From JAEUUM01 sp038326165 (GTDB lineage: Bacteria > Bacteroidota > Bacteroidia > Chitinophagales > Saprospiraceae): a stretch of 64,000 bases of DNA. The stretch lies in the NCBI GenBank assembly GCA_038326165.1, contig JBBQJT010000013.1, forward strand, positions 1-64,000, read 5' to 3'. Under the pieces are notes generated by a model that worked only from the letters and a program-made list of their open reading frames with translations, did not search any database and was not told where the DNA came from. Positions 35,684 to 45,373 of the stretch are shown here, one piece after another (positions within the stretch are counted from its first letter, which is position 1; every line of letters starts with the position of its first letter). A program made the position numbers and the translations under genes.

Positions 35684-36676
35684 TCATTTCTTTGCAAGGG
35701 AGGACAAAACCATCCTGTTTAAACCTTCAACAATTTGTTCGACAACTATTGGTGGATTGCAATATACTGATTTGCTTTCATCTCGACCATAAATTGGAAT
35801 TTCAATGACCTTATGCTTGATACCATCTGTAATTGCAAGGCGCAGAGGAATGGGTCGAGGAGATTTGAGCATTCTTCGTTGTGCCTCTTGCAAACAACTG
35901 ATTGGTTGGCTTATTTCAAAAAACTTCTTTTGATCAATAAACTCTGAAAGTGCATTGATTTCGGATTGTTTGAGTTGTTGGGAGGATTTTGTGGTTCCAC
36001 CAAATTGGCTGGCATATTCTCTTATCAATCTGCCATTTGGATAAAGGACTATATAGTTTTTTATAACGGGGTCTAGGCCACCCATAAATCCGCCTCCAAT
36101 GAGTTCTATTTTCAATTGACTTGAAATTTCTTCCTGCTGGTATTCACCAGCTATCCACGCAAAAAACTGACTAATCCAACTGTCTTTAGTATCTCCTTTG
36201 GTCTTTGCCTCTACTTTTACCAAATTGATTGTGGATTCAGGCTTCACAAAAAGCTCTGAATCTTCTGAGCTTGAAAAAACTAGCTGTCTTCTACCAACTC
36301 CAGTCTTGGGAGCATACTCCACGATCAATTGGATGGCGGACAATTTCACGATATCAAATACGCTAATATTTCCTATACTGGTCATCAGTTTAGTACCATC
36401 GGTTGTCCAAATTCCATCAGAAAGTTGCCCATTTTGATATTCCTGCATCTTTCCACTTAACATAAAGTAAATAAAATGACGGTAGGCTTTGTCGGGATTA
36501 TGAACGGCAAGTCCACTTGCTTGGTCGATTGTTTTCTCGTACTTCCACATGGTCTCATAAAATTGACTGTCGCGTACTTCTTGAAACACCAAAGTGTTTT
36601 GTGAAAATAAAAATCCTGTTACCGAGCAAAAGCTCAATAACAGAATTCCTCTTTTGTAGTTATCCAAAAGGATCAC
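35684..36676 (-). CDS. Secreted protein, unknown function
   Basis: 330 residues with an N-terminal export signal ending in TGFLFSQ. The mature protein has an alpha/beta look with segments such as YVLYPNGRLIREYASQFGG and LKIELIGGGFMGGLDP, but no recognisable motif. The start lies two bases after the stop of the FadL-like gene, so the two are probably co-transcribed and may act together at the outer membrane. That link is an inference. Confidence 0.75.
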   Translation of the reverse strand: MILLDNYKRGILLLSFCSVTGFLFSQNTLVFQEVRDSQFYETMWKYEKTIDQASGLAVHNPDKAYRHFIYFMLSGKMQEYQNGQLSDGIWTTDGTKLMTSIGNISVFDIVKLSAIQLIVEYAPKTGVGRRQLVFSSSEDSELFVKPESTINLVKVEAKTKGDTKDSWISQFFAWIAGEYQQEEISSQLKIELIGGGFMGGLDPVIKNYIVLYPNGRLIREYASQFGGTTKSSQQLKQSEINALSEFIDQKKFFEISQPISCLQEAQRRMLKSPRPIPLRLAITDGIKHKVIEIPIYGRDESKSVYCNPPIVVEQIVEGLNRMVLSSLAKK

Positions 36677-36678
36677 GA

Positions 36679-38151
36679 TCAGAATTTGAAACCTATCGTC
36701 AATAAGAAGCGGTTACTTATTCTTTCTGTATTTACAATTGGTTGCTCAGAATTTTCTGTGACACTGTAAGGTAGATAAGTTGATTGATCGACAAAACGCA
36801 CATATCCCAATTCAATGAAAAACTTGTCAATTCTTGCGCCAATTCCACCACTAACTGATGTGTTGAAGCTTCGATCTGATTCAAAAGGTGATTGTATCAA
36901 TCCATAACCAGCTCTGAAACGGAAATCATCCACTGCCAATTCACCACCAACACGCAAATTAACTGAAGGTGCCAAAGTGCGCGACACATCTTTGTTCAAC
37001 TCAATTTCAAATTGATTTGCTGATGGATCATCACCTGTTGCATCAAAGCTAAAGCTAGCAGAAGGATAATCGACATATTCAACATCTGCAGTTATAAATC
37101 CTTGTTTGCCTACAACCACACCTACGTTTCCTGATGCTCTCCAGGGTGTTACCAATGAGTAATCATATAACCCTGCTGGCGAAGTAACTGGAGCATTGTT
37201 GCGCACTCCGTCAAGTGTATAATCATAAATCAAGGTATTGACAAACGATTCAGATATGGACAAAAATGTAGGAGTATGAATTGCTGCGCCCACTCTTAGT
37301 TGCTGGTTTACTCTGAAGTTAACACCCAATTTTAGATTAATTCCAGTTCCTTCAGCATCAAGATTCTCTTCAAATCTCGTTGCATTGAAAACATCGATGT
37401 TATTAGTTGGATCAGACTCTTCGTATATCTTGGTACTGTTGAACCTCATAACAGGAATGCCCACTGTTGCTCCGATGGATATTTTATCTTTATAATTACC
37501 TGCAAATGAAAGTAAAAACTCATTCATGTACCCTGTGTTAGAAATTAATTGTGATTTGGCCACTGGAGTTCCAGCCGGAATATCGGTAAAATAATTATTG
37601 GCAACCTCGGAGTCAGGAATTAATCCACCAGCATAAAATGCGAGCTGAGATCCAAAAGGATCCATTTGACCTTCCGTCTTTCCTTGAGCCTGTTCTGCAA
37701 ATGCATTGATAATTGAACCATTGGAAGTTCCGGAAAATTCACTTTCCTGTCTGTAGGAAGCCAAATTATTCATACCCATGGCGAAGTTGGCAGTTTTCCA
37801 TTTTTTCTTTGGTCTATATTTCGCAAATACGATTCCAAAAGAAGGCACACCAAATTTATTTTCCCTTGTTTTTAGGGAGGCATTGTTTGAACCTTCTAAT
37901 TTGGCATTGGTAGTATAATTGGTAAGTGAAAGACCAAAACTCAATTCAGATCGATTGAATGCTGCAAGTCCAGCCGGATTCTGAGACAATGCCCCAAAGT
38001 CTGTGCCTAAAGCAGATATGCTGTTGTTTACACTTGCATTTCTTGCTGAGGAACCATAAGTTTGAAAGGAATATCTGAGTGCGTCAGAGACGTTTTGTGC
38101 GAAGCTGACTGAGCTGATGACTAGGCACAATAATATGATTGACTTCTTCAT
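36679..38151 (-). CDS. OmpP1/FadL-family outer-membrane transport protein
   Basis: 490 residues with signal peptide MKKSIILLCLVISSVSFA. The N-terminal hatch-like segment SSARNASVNNSISALGTDFGALSQNPAGLA is characteristic of FadL/TodX-type barrels in Bacteroidota. The rest is alternating beta strands ending in the aromatic terminal strand RFLLTIGFKF. Relatives take up hydrophobic compounds across the outer membrane. The ligand is unknown. It precedes the 330-residue secreted protein in a likely two-gene operon. Confidence 0.88.
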   Translation of the reverse strand: MKKSIILLCLVISSVSFAQNVSDALRYSFQTYGSSARNASVNNSISALGTDFGALSQNPAGLAAFNRSELSFGLSLTNYTTNAKLEGSNNASLKTRENKFGVPSFGIVFAKYRPKKKWKTANFAMGMNNLASYRQESEFSGTSNGSIINAFAEQAQGKTEGQMDPFGSQLAFYAGGLIPDSEVANNYFTDIPAGTPVAKSQLISNTGYMNEFLLSFAGNYKDKISIGATVGIPVMRFNSTKIYEESDPTNNIDVFNATRFEENLDAEGTGINLKLGVNFRVNQQLRVGAAIHTPTFLSISESFVNTLIYDYTLDGVRNNAPVTSPAGLYDYSLVTPWRASGNVGVVVGKQGFITADVEYVDYPSASFSFDATGDDPSANQFEIELNKDVSRTLAPSVNLRVGGELAVDDFRFRAGYGLIQSPFESDRSFNTSVSGGIGARIDKFFIELGYVRFVDQSTYLPYSVTENSEQPIVNTERISNRFLLTIGFKF

Positions 38152-38259
38152 TTAGAAGTGTTATTAAGGTTGGTGATGTAATAAGTTGTGAAGATAAGTA
38201 TAAAATAAGGGGTGAAGAAATTTTATGAAAAAATCAATCACCCCATATTATTAGCTCGT

Positions 38260-39732
38260 TTATCTGCCTCCACGAGGACTCTTAGATGAACCTCCTGATG
38301 AATTTCCTCCTGATGAATTTCCTCCTGAGGATCTTCCTCCTCCTTGGTTGCCTCCACCTGAGTTTCTTCCACCAGAAGATCTTTCAGGTCTGGAAGGTGT
38401 CGAAAAGCTTGGTGATTCTCTTCTTGGCCTTTGATCATCAGATGGTCTCATAGATCTATTGTTAGATTTTTCTTCACTTCTAGGGCGAGATTCACTTTGG
38501 TTGCGCAATTCATCGACACGGCGTTGTCTTTGTTCAATCCTCTTTTGATCTCTTGTTGCGTCATCATTGTTTCTGATTGGACGGTCTCTTTCAACACCTT
38601 GAGTACGGTTGTTCCGATCAACATCTTTGTTGGGAACGGTATTGGGATTGGTGCGAATCGGTCTATCAGGAACAGATTGCGTATTAGGGTTTTTTCTTGT
38701 GTCTGGGCGAACTTGAACATCCTTATTCCCTCTTCCTGGCAAAGTGGTATTTGCGCCATTATTGTCACGAGCATTACCAGGATCATTCTTCAAGACATTG
38801 TTGTCGCGAGGATTTGAATTAATGTTGCCTTGACGGTTAGGGACACCCGTTACAACATTGTTATTCAAGGCTCTTGGATTTTTCTCAATTTCAGAGAATC
38901 TGCCTCTTGGGTTGCCTTGTATTTCAGATACATCGGATCCTCCTCTTCGTGGGCCATAATAAACACCGTTGGTAAACTCATTTTGTGTGCCACCGTTGTT
39001 CCAGCCACCGCCTCCATTCCAACCACCGCCTCCATTCCAACCATTGTTCCAACCGTTGTTCCAGCCGTTGTTCCAGCCACCGCCATTCCAACCGTTGTTC
39101 CAGCCACCACCCCAGCCATTGTTCCAACCACCGCCCCATCCAGGACCCCAGTAAACGTTATTCACGAGAATATTTCCAAATGGTGGACAAGGATTGTAAG
39201 CATTCCATCCCCACGGTGCGCCCCAGCTGTTCCAAGGATTGTTCCAAGGATTGTTCCATCCCCATGATGGACCAAAACCTACATTGAAATTATTCTGATT
39301 ACTCCATCTGCGGTAGTCGCCCCAAGAATTGTGGCCAACATAGATGGATGAACCGTTCCAGAAAGGGTCATACATAAAGGAACTGGTATAAAAATCGTCA
39401 TAATAACCAAACGACGGATTCATGTGTTGAAATCTTCGGATCCTTGATGAATAAAAATAATCGTAATCATCGTATTCATCATAATCATCGTAGCTTTCCA
39501 CATTATCGAATTCATTGCTTCGGGAGATACTGCCGTCGGGCCTATTTCTTTCGGATGAATTTCGATCGGGATAAGTTGCTTCTGAAGCTAAATCGTCATA
39601 TGCCAAAGGCTTGACAACTTCCACAGGAATGTCCGTTGCAGGATTAAAATAGATGTCGTCGTATTGTGCATACGCAGACTTTGAAATGGTCAAAACCATC
39701 AACAAAGCGAACAAATGGGCAATGCGTTTCAT
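38260..39732 (-). CDS. Secreted Trp/Gly/Asn-rich low-complexity protein
   Basis: About 490 residues from the ATG at 39732 with signal peptide ending SAYAQ (a longer frame to 39780 is unlikely). After an Asp/Tyr-rich stretch (DDYDEYDDYDYF) comes a region built from WNNGW / GGGWNNG units (about residues 165-245), then an Arg/Asp/Asn/Pro region and a Ser-Gly-rich Arg-tailed end (GGNSSGGNSSGG...RGGR). No globular domain is apparent beyond residue 130. Such proteins occur in Bacteroidota as presumed envelope or matrix components. The internal repeats are encoded by short DNA repeats at about 38995-39140, a potential source of length variation. Confidence 0.8.
   Translation of the reverse strand: MKRIAHLFALLMVLTISKSAYAQYDDIYFNPATDIPVEVVKPLAYDDLASEATYPDRNSSERNRPDGSISRSNEFDNVESYDDYDEYDDYDYFYSSRIRRFQHMNPSFGYYDDFYTSSFMYDPFWNGSSIYVGHNSWGDYRRWSNQNNFNVGFGPSWGWNNPWNNPWNSWGAPWGWNAYNPCPPFGNILVNNVYWGPGWGGGWNNGWGGGWNNGWNGGGWNNGWNNGWNNGWNGGGGWNGGGGWNNGGTQNEFTNGVYYGPRRGGSDVSEIQGNPRGRFSEIEKNPRALNNNVVTGVPNRQGNINSNPRDNNVLKNDPGNARDNNGANTTLPGRGNKDVQVRPDTRKNPNTQSVPDRPIRTNPNTVPNKDVDRNNRTQGVERDRPIRNNDDATRDQKRIEQRQRRVDELRNQSESRPRSEEKSNNRSMRPSDDQRPRRESPSFSTPSRPERSSGGRNSGGGNQGGGRSSGGNSSGGNSSGGSSKSPRGGR
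38995..39140. repeat. Imperfect repeat encoding WNNGW / GGGWN units
   Basis: Plus-strand units such as GTTCCAACCGTTGTTCCAGC and CCACCGCCTCCATTCCAAC recur many times with small changes. They encode the Trp/Gly/Asn-rich segment on the minus strand. Confidence 0.8.
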
Positions 39733-39995
39733 GATAAAAAATTTAAAAGTTATAGACTCCAAAAATGTATTCTGTTCCAAAATTACTCCTTTTATATTCG
39801 TCTTTAGTTAAAATGTTCATAAGTTTTATGAACAACTTTGTTGAAGACTGAATAACTTAGCAGCGACTCATATCACATAGACAATATTAAGACCTCAATG
39901 GTTACATTGAAAATATCTTTTTAACAAAATTTTTAGTTTTTCGTAGAATACATTTGTAGAATTCCCCGTTTGATTCATTTCACGATAAAAAACCG

Positions 39996-41465
39996 ATGGC
40001 AAAAGAAATTACATCTAGAGAAGAAGATTACTCTCAATGGTACAATGATTTAGTCCGAAAGGCTGGTTTGGCTGATCACACCGCTGTTCGCGGATGTATG
40101 GTTATTAAACCTCATGGTTACGCCATCTGGGAAAAAATTCGAGACCAACTGGACATTATGTTTAAGGAAACTGGTCATGTCAACGCTTATTTCCCCTTGT
40201 TCGTTCCTAAAAGTTTATTCGAGGCAGAAGAAAAAAATGCTGAAGGTTTTGCTAAGGAATGTGCTGTAGTCACTCACTACAGACTTAAAAACGATGAAAA
40301 TAATCCCGGAAAGCTTATTGTTGATCCGGAAGCTAAGCTGGAGGAAGAATTGATTGTCAGGCCAACTTCGGAAGCAATTATCTGGAATACCTACCGCGAT
40401 TGGATACAAAGTTATCGCGACCTTCCCATATTGATCAATCAATGGGCCAACGTGGTGAGGTGGGAAATGCGTACGCGTTTGTTTCTACGCACTGCTGAAT
40501 TCTTATGGCAGGAAGGACACACCGCTCATTCAACCCGAGCCGAGGCAATTGAAGAAACAGAGCGAATGATTGACATCTATGCGCGATTTGCTGAAGAATA
40601 CATGGCAATGCCTGTAATCCGTGGCAGGAAGACAGAGAATGAACGATTTGCGGGGGCGGATGATACTTACACCATCGAAGCAATGATGCAGGACGGAAAA
40701 GCATTGCAGGCAGGAACTTCACATTTTTTAGGACAGAATTTTGCCAAAGCATTTGATGTGAAATTCATGAATTCTGAAAACAAACAAGAATATGTTTGGG
40801 CAACTTCGTGGGGTGTATCAACTCGTTTAATTGGTGGATTGATTATGACCCACTCAGATGATGAAGGCCTAGTTTTGCCTCCAAAACTCGCAAGTTTACA
40901 AGTTGTAATAGTTCCAATTCCTAAAGCGGATGAACGCATCAACGCTGTTGCTGATGAGTTGTTTGCAAAGCTCAAAGCAAAGGGAATCGGCGTGAAATAT
41001 GACAACGATGACAAGAACAGACCAGGATTTAAATTTGCTGAATATGAAATGAAAGGTGTACCTGTGCGCATAGGTATAGGAGCGCGTGATCTGGACAATG
41101 GTGTAATAGAAATAGCTCGACGAGATACCAAGGAAAAGAGTCAGGTAGCAGTAGAATCTGCTGCTGATTATATTGAAAATTTACTTGTGGAAATACAAGC
41201 CAATTTATTCAATCGTGCAAAGGCTTATCGTGAAGCAAATACGCATTATGTCGATGACTTTGAGCAATTCAAGGATACCATCGCCAACAAAGCTGGTTTC
41301 GTTTATGCACATTGGGACGGTACTCCGGAAACAGAACAAAAAATTAAGGAACTTACCAAAGCTACCATTCGTTGTATTCCATTAGACATACCAATGGAGG
41401 AAGGCAAATGTGTATTTAGTGGTAAGCCTTCAAAGCATCGTGTAATATTTGCTCAAGCATATTGA
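39996..41465 (+). CDS. proS: Prolyl-tRNA synthetase, short (ProS type 3)
   Basis: 489-residue class II synthetase charging tRNA-Pro. The lack of the bacterial editing insertion and the length fit the archaeal/eukaryotic-like ProS type 3 found in Bacteroidota. Motif 2 region: WANVVRWEMRTRLFLRTAEFLWQEGHTAH; motif 3: VWATSWGVSTRLIGGLIMTHSDDEGLVLPP. The anticodon-binding domain follows (VVIVPIPKADERI), then a C-terminal domain ending KHRVIFAQAY with the usual terminal Tyr. The stop overlaps the ATG of the following gene by one base. Confidence 0.97.
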   Translation: MAKEITSREEDYSQWYNDLVRKAGLADHTAVRGCMVIKPHGYAIWEKIRDQLDIMFKETGHVNAYFPLFVPKSLFEAEEKNAEGFAKECAVVTHYRLKNDENNPGKLIVDPEAKLEEELIVRPTSEAIIWNTYRDWIQSYRDLPILINQWANVVRWEMRTRLFLRTAEFLWQEGHTAHSTRAEAIEETERMIDIYARFAEEYMAMPVIRGRKTENERFAGADDTYTIEAMMQDGKALQAGTSHFLGQNFAKAFDVKFMNSENKQEYVWATSWGVSTRLIGGLIMTHSDDEGLVLPPKLASLQVVIVPIPKADERINAVADELFAKLKAKGIGVKYDNDDKNRPGFKFAEYEMKGVPVRIGIGARDLDNGVIEIARRDTKEKSQVAVESAADYIENLLVEIQANLFNRAKAYREANTHYVDDFEQFKDTIANKAGFVYAHWDGTPETEQKIKELTKATIRCIPLDIPMEEGKCVFSGKPSKHRVIFAQAY

Positions 41466-42022
41466 TGAAATTAAAGATTGCGCTCATTCTTATTCTCTCT
41501 ACTTGGTTCAACAAAAATCTGTTTGGCCAATATATGATAGGGATGAGCACAGCCTTAGACAATGATATGAGTGAGTGGATCATTTATCCCGAAAATGACA
41601 GCCTCCCAGAATGCCGAATCAGAGCAAGGTGGAGATTAGAACAAGATCCAACGGAGTGGGATTTCAGAATGGGCGAAATATCGGGTACGCTCCGCTCCAA
41701 GTGGCGAAACAGATTCGACGAATGGGAAATCATTTGTGACAACGAGATTGTCCGAGTGAAAATGGTTTGGCCAGGTGATTGGCGACAATGGAGAATTGAA
41801 TCCAAAGACGGTGAATTTCAAGTCAAAGCACTTTATAATATGCCTGTAAGTCAACTGACTGTGAGCAAAAGGGATGAAGTGCTCATGATCATCGATCCAA
41901 GTTTTGAGAACGATCCACGCGATTGGATCATTCAAGACGATTTGCCGGAAGATGCCCACTTGAGTACCAGAATGGGCATATTTAGTTCAGTTATATTGTC
42001 ATTGGTGTTACGAAATCTCTAG
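41465..42022 (+). CDS. Secreted Trp-rich protein, unknown family
   Basis: 185 residues with signal peptide MKLKIALILILSTWFNKNLF followed by GQ. The mature part carries recurrent Asp-x-x-(E/Q/D)-Trp blocks (MSEWIIYP, DPTEWDFRMGE, FDEWEIICDN, DWRQWRIES, DPRDWIIQDD) spaced about 25-30 residues apart, suggesting a small repeat-built beta structure. The start ATG overlaps the proS stop by one base, so translation is coupled to proS although the functions look unrelated. Its 3' end overlaps the convergent bcp gene by four bases. Confidence 0.7.
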   Translation: MKLKIALILILSTWFNKNLFGQYMIGMSTALDNDMSEWIIYPENDSLPECRIRARWRLEQDPTEWDFRMGEISGTLRSKWRNRFDEWEIICDNEIVRVKMVWPGDWRQWRIESKDGEFQVKALYNMPVSQLTVSKRDEVLMIIDPSFENDPRDWIIQDDLPEDAHLSTRMGIFSSVILSLVLRNL

Positions 42023-42468
42023 TCTTTAAGTAGTTGTTGCGCGTGTTTGGCAGTATCTACTTTGGCTATTACCTCTTGAATCATTCCTTCGGCGTCTATA
42101 ACAAAGGTTGAACGCAAAACACCATCGTATTCTTTTCCCATAAACTTCTTACGGCCCCATGCACCAAAGGATTGAAGTACTTCTTTGTTCTCATCTGATA
42201 ACAATGAAAACGGTAGTTCGTACTTTTTAATAAAAGCCAGATGCTTCTTAGGACTGTCAGGGCTTACTCCCAATATTTCATACCCTTCTGATTGAAATCT
42301 ATGATAACTGTCTCTCAGGGAACACGCTTCGGCCGTACAACCTGGTGTATCATCTTTTGGGTAAAAGTAAAGGACCAGCTTTTTGCCTTTAAACTGACTG
42401 AGTGAAACTGCTTCTCCGTTCTCGTTAATGCTGTTGAAATCTGGAGCCTTATCGCCTACTTGTAACAT
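42019..42468 (-). CDS. bcp: Thioredoxin-dependent thiol peroxidase (Bcp/PrxQ)
   Basis: 149-residue peroxiredoxin reducing hydroperoxides. The peroxidatic site is YPKDDTPGCTAEACSLRD, with the second Cys five residues later as the resolving Cys of the PrxQ type. The conserved Arg is in GVLRSTFVID. No signal peptide, so cytoplasmic. Convergent with the secreted Trp-rich protein gene. Confidence 0.95.
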   Translation of the reverse strand: MLQVGDKAPDFNSINENGEAVSLSQFKGKKLVLYFYPKDDTPGCTAEACSLRDSYHRFQSEGYEILGVSPDSPKKHLAFIKKYELPFSLLSDENKEVLQSFGAWGRKKFMGKEYDGVLRSTFVIDAEGMIQEVIAKVDTAKHAQQLLKD

Positions 42469-42702
42469 AATTTATAAGTTTGTATTTCTTAACATGAAAT
42501 GTAGAAATTGGTTTTGAAATATTGCATGTAAAATTAATTCATCTCATACAATATATGGGTAAGAAAAATTGATTGCGCATAAAGTAACCTATCGAGCTAA
42601 CAAGGCTTTTAAGAAAATTTTATCGGGCTAAAAATATCCAATTGATCTCCTTCGGCATTTTAATTTTAGTGTCTATATTGCATCGATCTTATCCTTAAAA
42701 CA

Positions 42703-43236
42703 ATGATTATGAAAAAATCAGACATCAAAAAAATGCCCACGTATTTTGACAGATACATCCACTTGACTGATGATGTAACTTATCTTGAAGCCCTGGACAT
42801 CAGCTTGAAGGAATTGGAAATTGCACCGATTGAAAAATGGAAAGCATTGGGCGACAGGATCTATGCTCCAGGTAAATGGACCATTAAAGATATCCTACAA
42901 CATTATATCGATACCGAAAGGGTGTTTACTTACAGAGTTACCGCAATAGCCCGCGGAGACAAACAAATATTGAATCCTTTCGATGAAGAGGTATTTGCCC
43001 AAAATGCTGAAGCCAATCTAAGAACTACCGACGAACTGTACCAGGAATTGATCTTGGTTAGAAAGGGATTTATTGCGATGTATCAATCATTTACGCCGAC
43101 TATGCTTCAGGAATTAGGCAATGGATACAATGGGGTGCAATACTGTGTTTTGTCACTTGCCTTTATGATAGCCGGACACCAGCGTTGGCACTTTAAAGTT
43201 ATTGAGGAACGTTATTTTCCTATGTTAACAGCTTAA
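42703..43236 (+). CDS. DinB-family protein
   Basis: About 177 residues; four-helix bundle of the DinB/YfiT type. The metal-ligand histidines appear in KDILQHYIDTERVFTYRVTA and near the end in AGHQRWHFKVIEERY. Members are thiol-dependent transferases or uncharacterised metal proteins. The first Met (42703) and the next (42709) are both usable. Stands alone. Confidence 0.85.
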   Translation: MIMKKSDIKKMPTYFDRYIHLTDDVTYLEALDISLKELEIAPIEKWKALGDRIYAPGKWTIKDILQHYIDTERVFTYRVTAIARGDKQILNPFDEEVFAQNAEANLRTTDELYQELILVRKGFIAMYQSFTPTMLQELGNGYNGVQYCVLSLAFMIAGHQRWHFKVIEERYFPMLTA

Positions 43237-43450
43237 TTGATCAAGATTAACCGCAGGAATAATTCCCTTATTGTGTAAAAATTTCAGTCGATGACCTGTC
43301 AAATTGTACAGCAATTCTAAACCTGTCAACTAATTTATAGCTGTTTCTCTTTATTTCTTTTGGTCTTAAGATTCAGCATGGCAATCAACACCTTTGCTAA
43401 CGCTTCCCCAAAACAGAATAAGTTATACTGAATTTTCCTAATTTTGTGGA

Positions 43451-44953
43451 ATGGAAACAGAAGTAAGCCAACACAAAACAAGTGCCCTTGAAAATTATTT
43501 CAGATCATTCAGAAATAATGTTGTTGGTATTCAGGAGCAATTCGATTCGCCTTACGGTTCACAAGCCCTGCTTTATAGCGATTGGACAGCCAGTGGCAGG
43601 CTTTACCGTCCGATAGAAGAAAGGCTCCTAAACCATGTTGGACCATTCGTGGCAAATACGCACACGGAAACCAATTTTACTGGGTCAATGATGACAATTG
43701 CCTATCACGATGCGCTCAAAATCATCAAACAACATGTCAATGCTTCGCCCCTAGATGTCATTATTTCTGAAGGTAGTGGCATGACTGGAGTTATCAATAA
43801 ACTGCAGCGGATGTTGGGCCTTAGAATTCATGAAAAATTTCATGAAAAAATTCAACTTACTCCTGCTGAACGTCCTGTCGTTTTCTGCACGCACATGGAG
43901 CATCACAGCAATCAGACCAGCTGGCTCGAGACCATCTGCGATCTTGAGATCATTCATGCAGATGTAGACGGAATGGTAGATCTTAATTATTTGAAATCAT
44001 TGCTTGAAAAATACAAAGAAAGACCTTTAAAAATTGCTGCCATTACTTCCTGTTCGAATGTGACCGGGATTATTACACCATATCATGAAATAGCTGCTTT
44101 ACTACATCAGAACAATGGCTTATGTTTCGTTGATTTTGCCTGTTCGGCTCCATATATCGATATCAACATGCATCCTGAAAATGAGCTAGAAAGTCTTGAT
44201 GCTATTTACTTCTCACCACATAAGTTTTTAGGAGGACCAGGCTCAACAGGTATTTTGATATTCAATAGCAAATTGTATAAAAATAGGGTTCCTGACAATC
44301 CTGGTGGTGGAACTGTAGATTGGACCAATCCTTGGGGAGGCCACAAATATGTTGATGATATTGAAGCGCGTGAAGATGGCGGCACTCCGGCATTTCTGCA
44401 AACAATCAAAGCAGCAATGTGTGTAAAATTAAAAGAATTAATGGGGGTACAAAATATGCTCCAACGTGAACATGAGTTGCTCGATATAATCTGGAATCAG
44501 CTGGACGGTGTAGCCAATTTACACATACTCGCTTCCAATATCAAAGAGAGACTAGGTGTCATATCTTTCTACATTGAAGGCTTGCATTATAATTTAGGCG
44601 TAAAGTTGTTGAATGACCGGTATGGGATTCAGGTTCGAGGTGGTTGCTCGTGTGCCGGAACTTACGGACATTTTCTTTTGGCCGTTGATGAGAATTACAG
44701 TAAAATAATTACTGACCAAATCAGTGTCGGAGATTTGACCAACAAACCTGGATGGATACGCATGTCCATACATCCGGTGATGACCAATGATGAAGTACGA
44801 TACATCTGCAAAGCCTTAAAGGATCTTGCTGGGAATTTCAAAGAATGGTCAAAGGAATACGAATATCAAGCTCATTGCAATGATTTTAAACACAAAACCT
44901 ATTCTGAGGATATTTCAGTTACCGTCAATAATTGGTTTTGTGACGCATTTTAA
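43451..44953 (+). CDS. Class V aminotransferase (cysteine-desulfurase-like)
   Basis: 500-residue PLP enzyme. The PLP Lys is K258 in YFSPHKFLGGPGSTG; Asp228 in FVDFACSAPYIDINMH contacts the ring nitrogen; THMEHHSNQTSW contains the stacking His. A late Cys-rich loop, RGGCSCAGTYGH, sits where SufS-like enzymes place their catalytic Cys, but the surrounding sequence differs from SufS and IscS. No Fe-S genes are nearby. A desulfurase, selenocysteine lyase or other beta-eliminating role is possible. Confidence 0.85.
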   Translation: METEVSQHKTSALENYFRSFRNNVVGIQEQFDSPYGSQALLYSDWTASGRLYRPIEERLLNHVGPFVANTHTETNFTGSMMTIAYHDALKIIKQHVNASPLDVIISEGSGMTGVINKLQRMLGLRIHEKFHEKIQLTPAERPVVFCTHMEHHSNQTSWLETICDLEIIHADVDGMVDLNYLKSLLEKYKERPLKIAAITSCSNVTGIITPYHEIAALLHQNNGLCFVDFACSAPYIDINMHPENELESLDAIYFSPHKFLGGPGSTGILIFNSKLYKNRVPDNPGGGTVDWTNPWGGHKYVDDIEAREDGGTPAFLQTIKAAMCVKLKELMGVQNMLQREHELLDIIWNQLDGVANLHILASNIKERLGVISFYIEGLHYNLGVKLLNDRYGIQVRGGCSCAGTYGHFLLAVDENYSKIITDQISVGDLTNKPGWIRMSIHPVMTNDEVRYICKALKDLAGNFKEWSKEYEYQAHCNDFKHKTYSEDISVTVNNWFCDAF

Positions 44954-45082
44954 ACCGATATTTTTAATGAACTTCTGGTCTTCAAACTGTTAAAATTGCC
45001 ATTAAAACTTTAAGCTTAATAAGAAGTATTAAAGTTTATATTTAAAAATAATGATTGAAATGCTTAAATCAAATCCAGCACA

Positions 45083-45308
45083 ATGAAAATATTTGCTGAA
45101 ACTCAAAGATTGATACTCTGGGAATTACAACCGAGTGATGTTGATGCAATGTTTGAATTAGATTCCAACCCAGAAGTTCATCGGTATTTGGGGAAACAAT
45201 CCTATTACAATTAAAGATCAAATCGTGGAGGTGATCAAAATGGTTCGACAGCAATACCTAGACAATGGTATAGGAAGATGGGCTGTTATTGAAAAAGCTA
45301 ACTACTAA
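45083..45308 (+). pseudogene. GNAT acetyltransferase remnant
   Basis: ATG at 45083 starts FAETQRLILWELQPSDVDAM then FELDSNPEVHRYLG, a RimJ/RimL-like N-terminus. Beyond GGGGAAA at 45190-45196 the frame slips by one base; the next frame continues with NNPITIKDQIVEVIKMVRQQ, then GIGRWAVIEKAN, and ends at 45308. The acetyl-CoA-binding half is missing altogether. So the gene carries both a frameshift and a 3' truncation. Confidence 0.8.
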
Positions 45309-45373
45309 GGCTAAGGTGGCAATGAGTGCAAATTTCCAATAAATTTACAGCATTTCACGAGAACTTAAACGGC

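Noticed and set aside
38431..39287. Several plus-strand ORFs opposite the Trp/Gly/Asn-rich gene
   Set aside because: Repeats on one strand create open frames on the other; products are low-complexity Pro/Phe/Gln or His/Ser runs.
45005..45037. AAACTTTAA / TTAAAGTTT hairpin after the class V aminotransferase
   Set aside because: The stem is almost all A-T with a 15-base loop and no T-run, so it is too weak to call a terminator.
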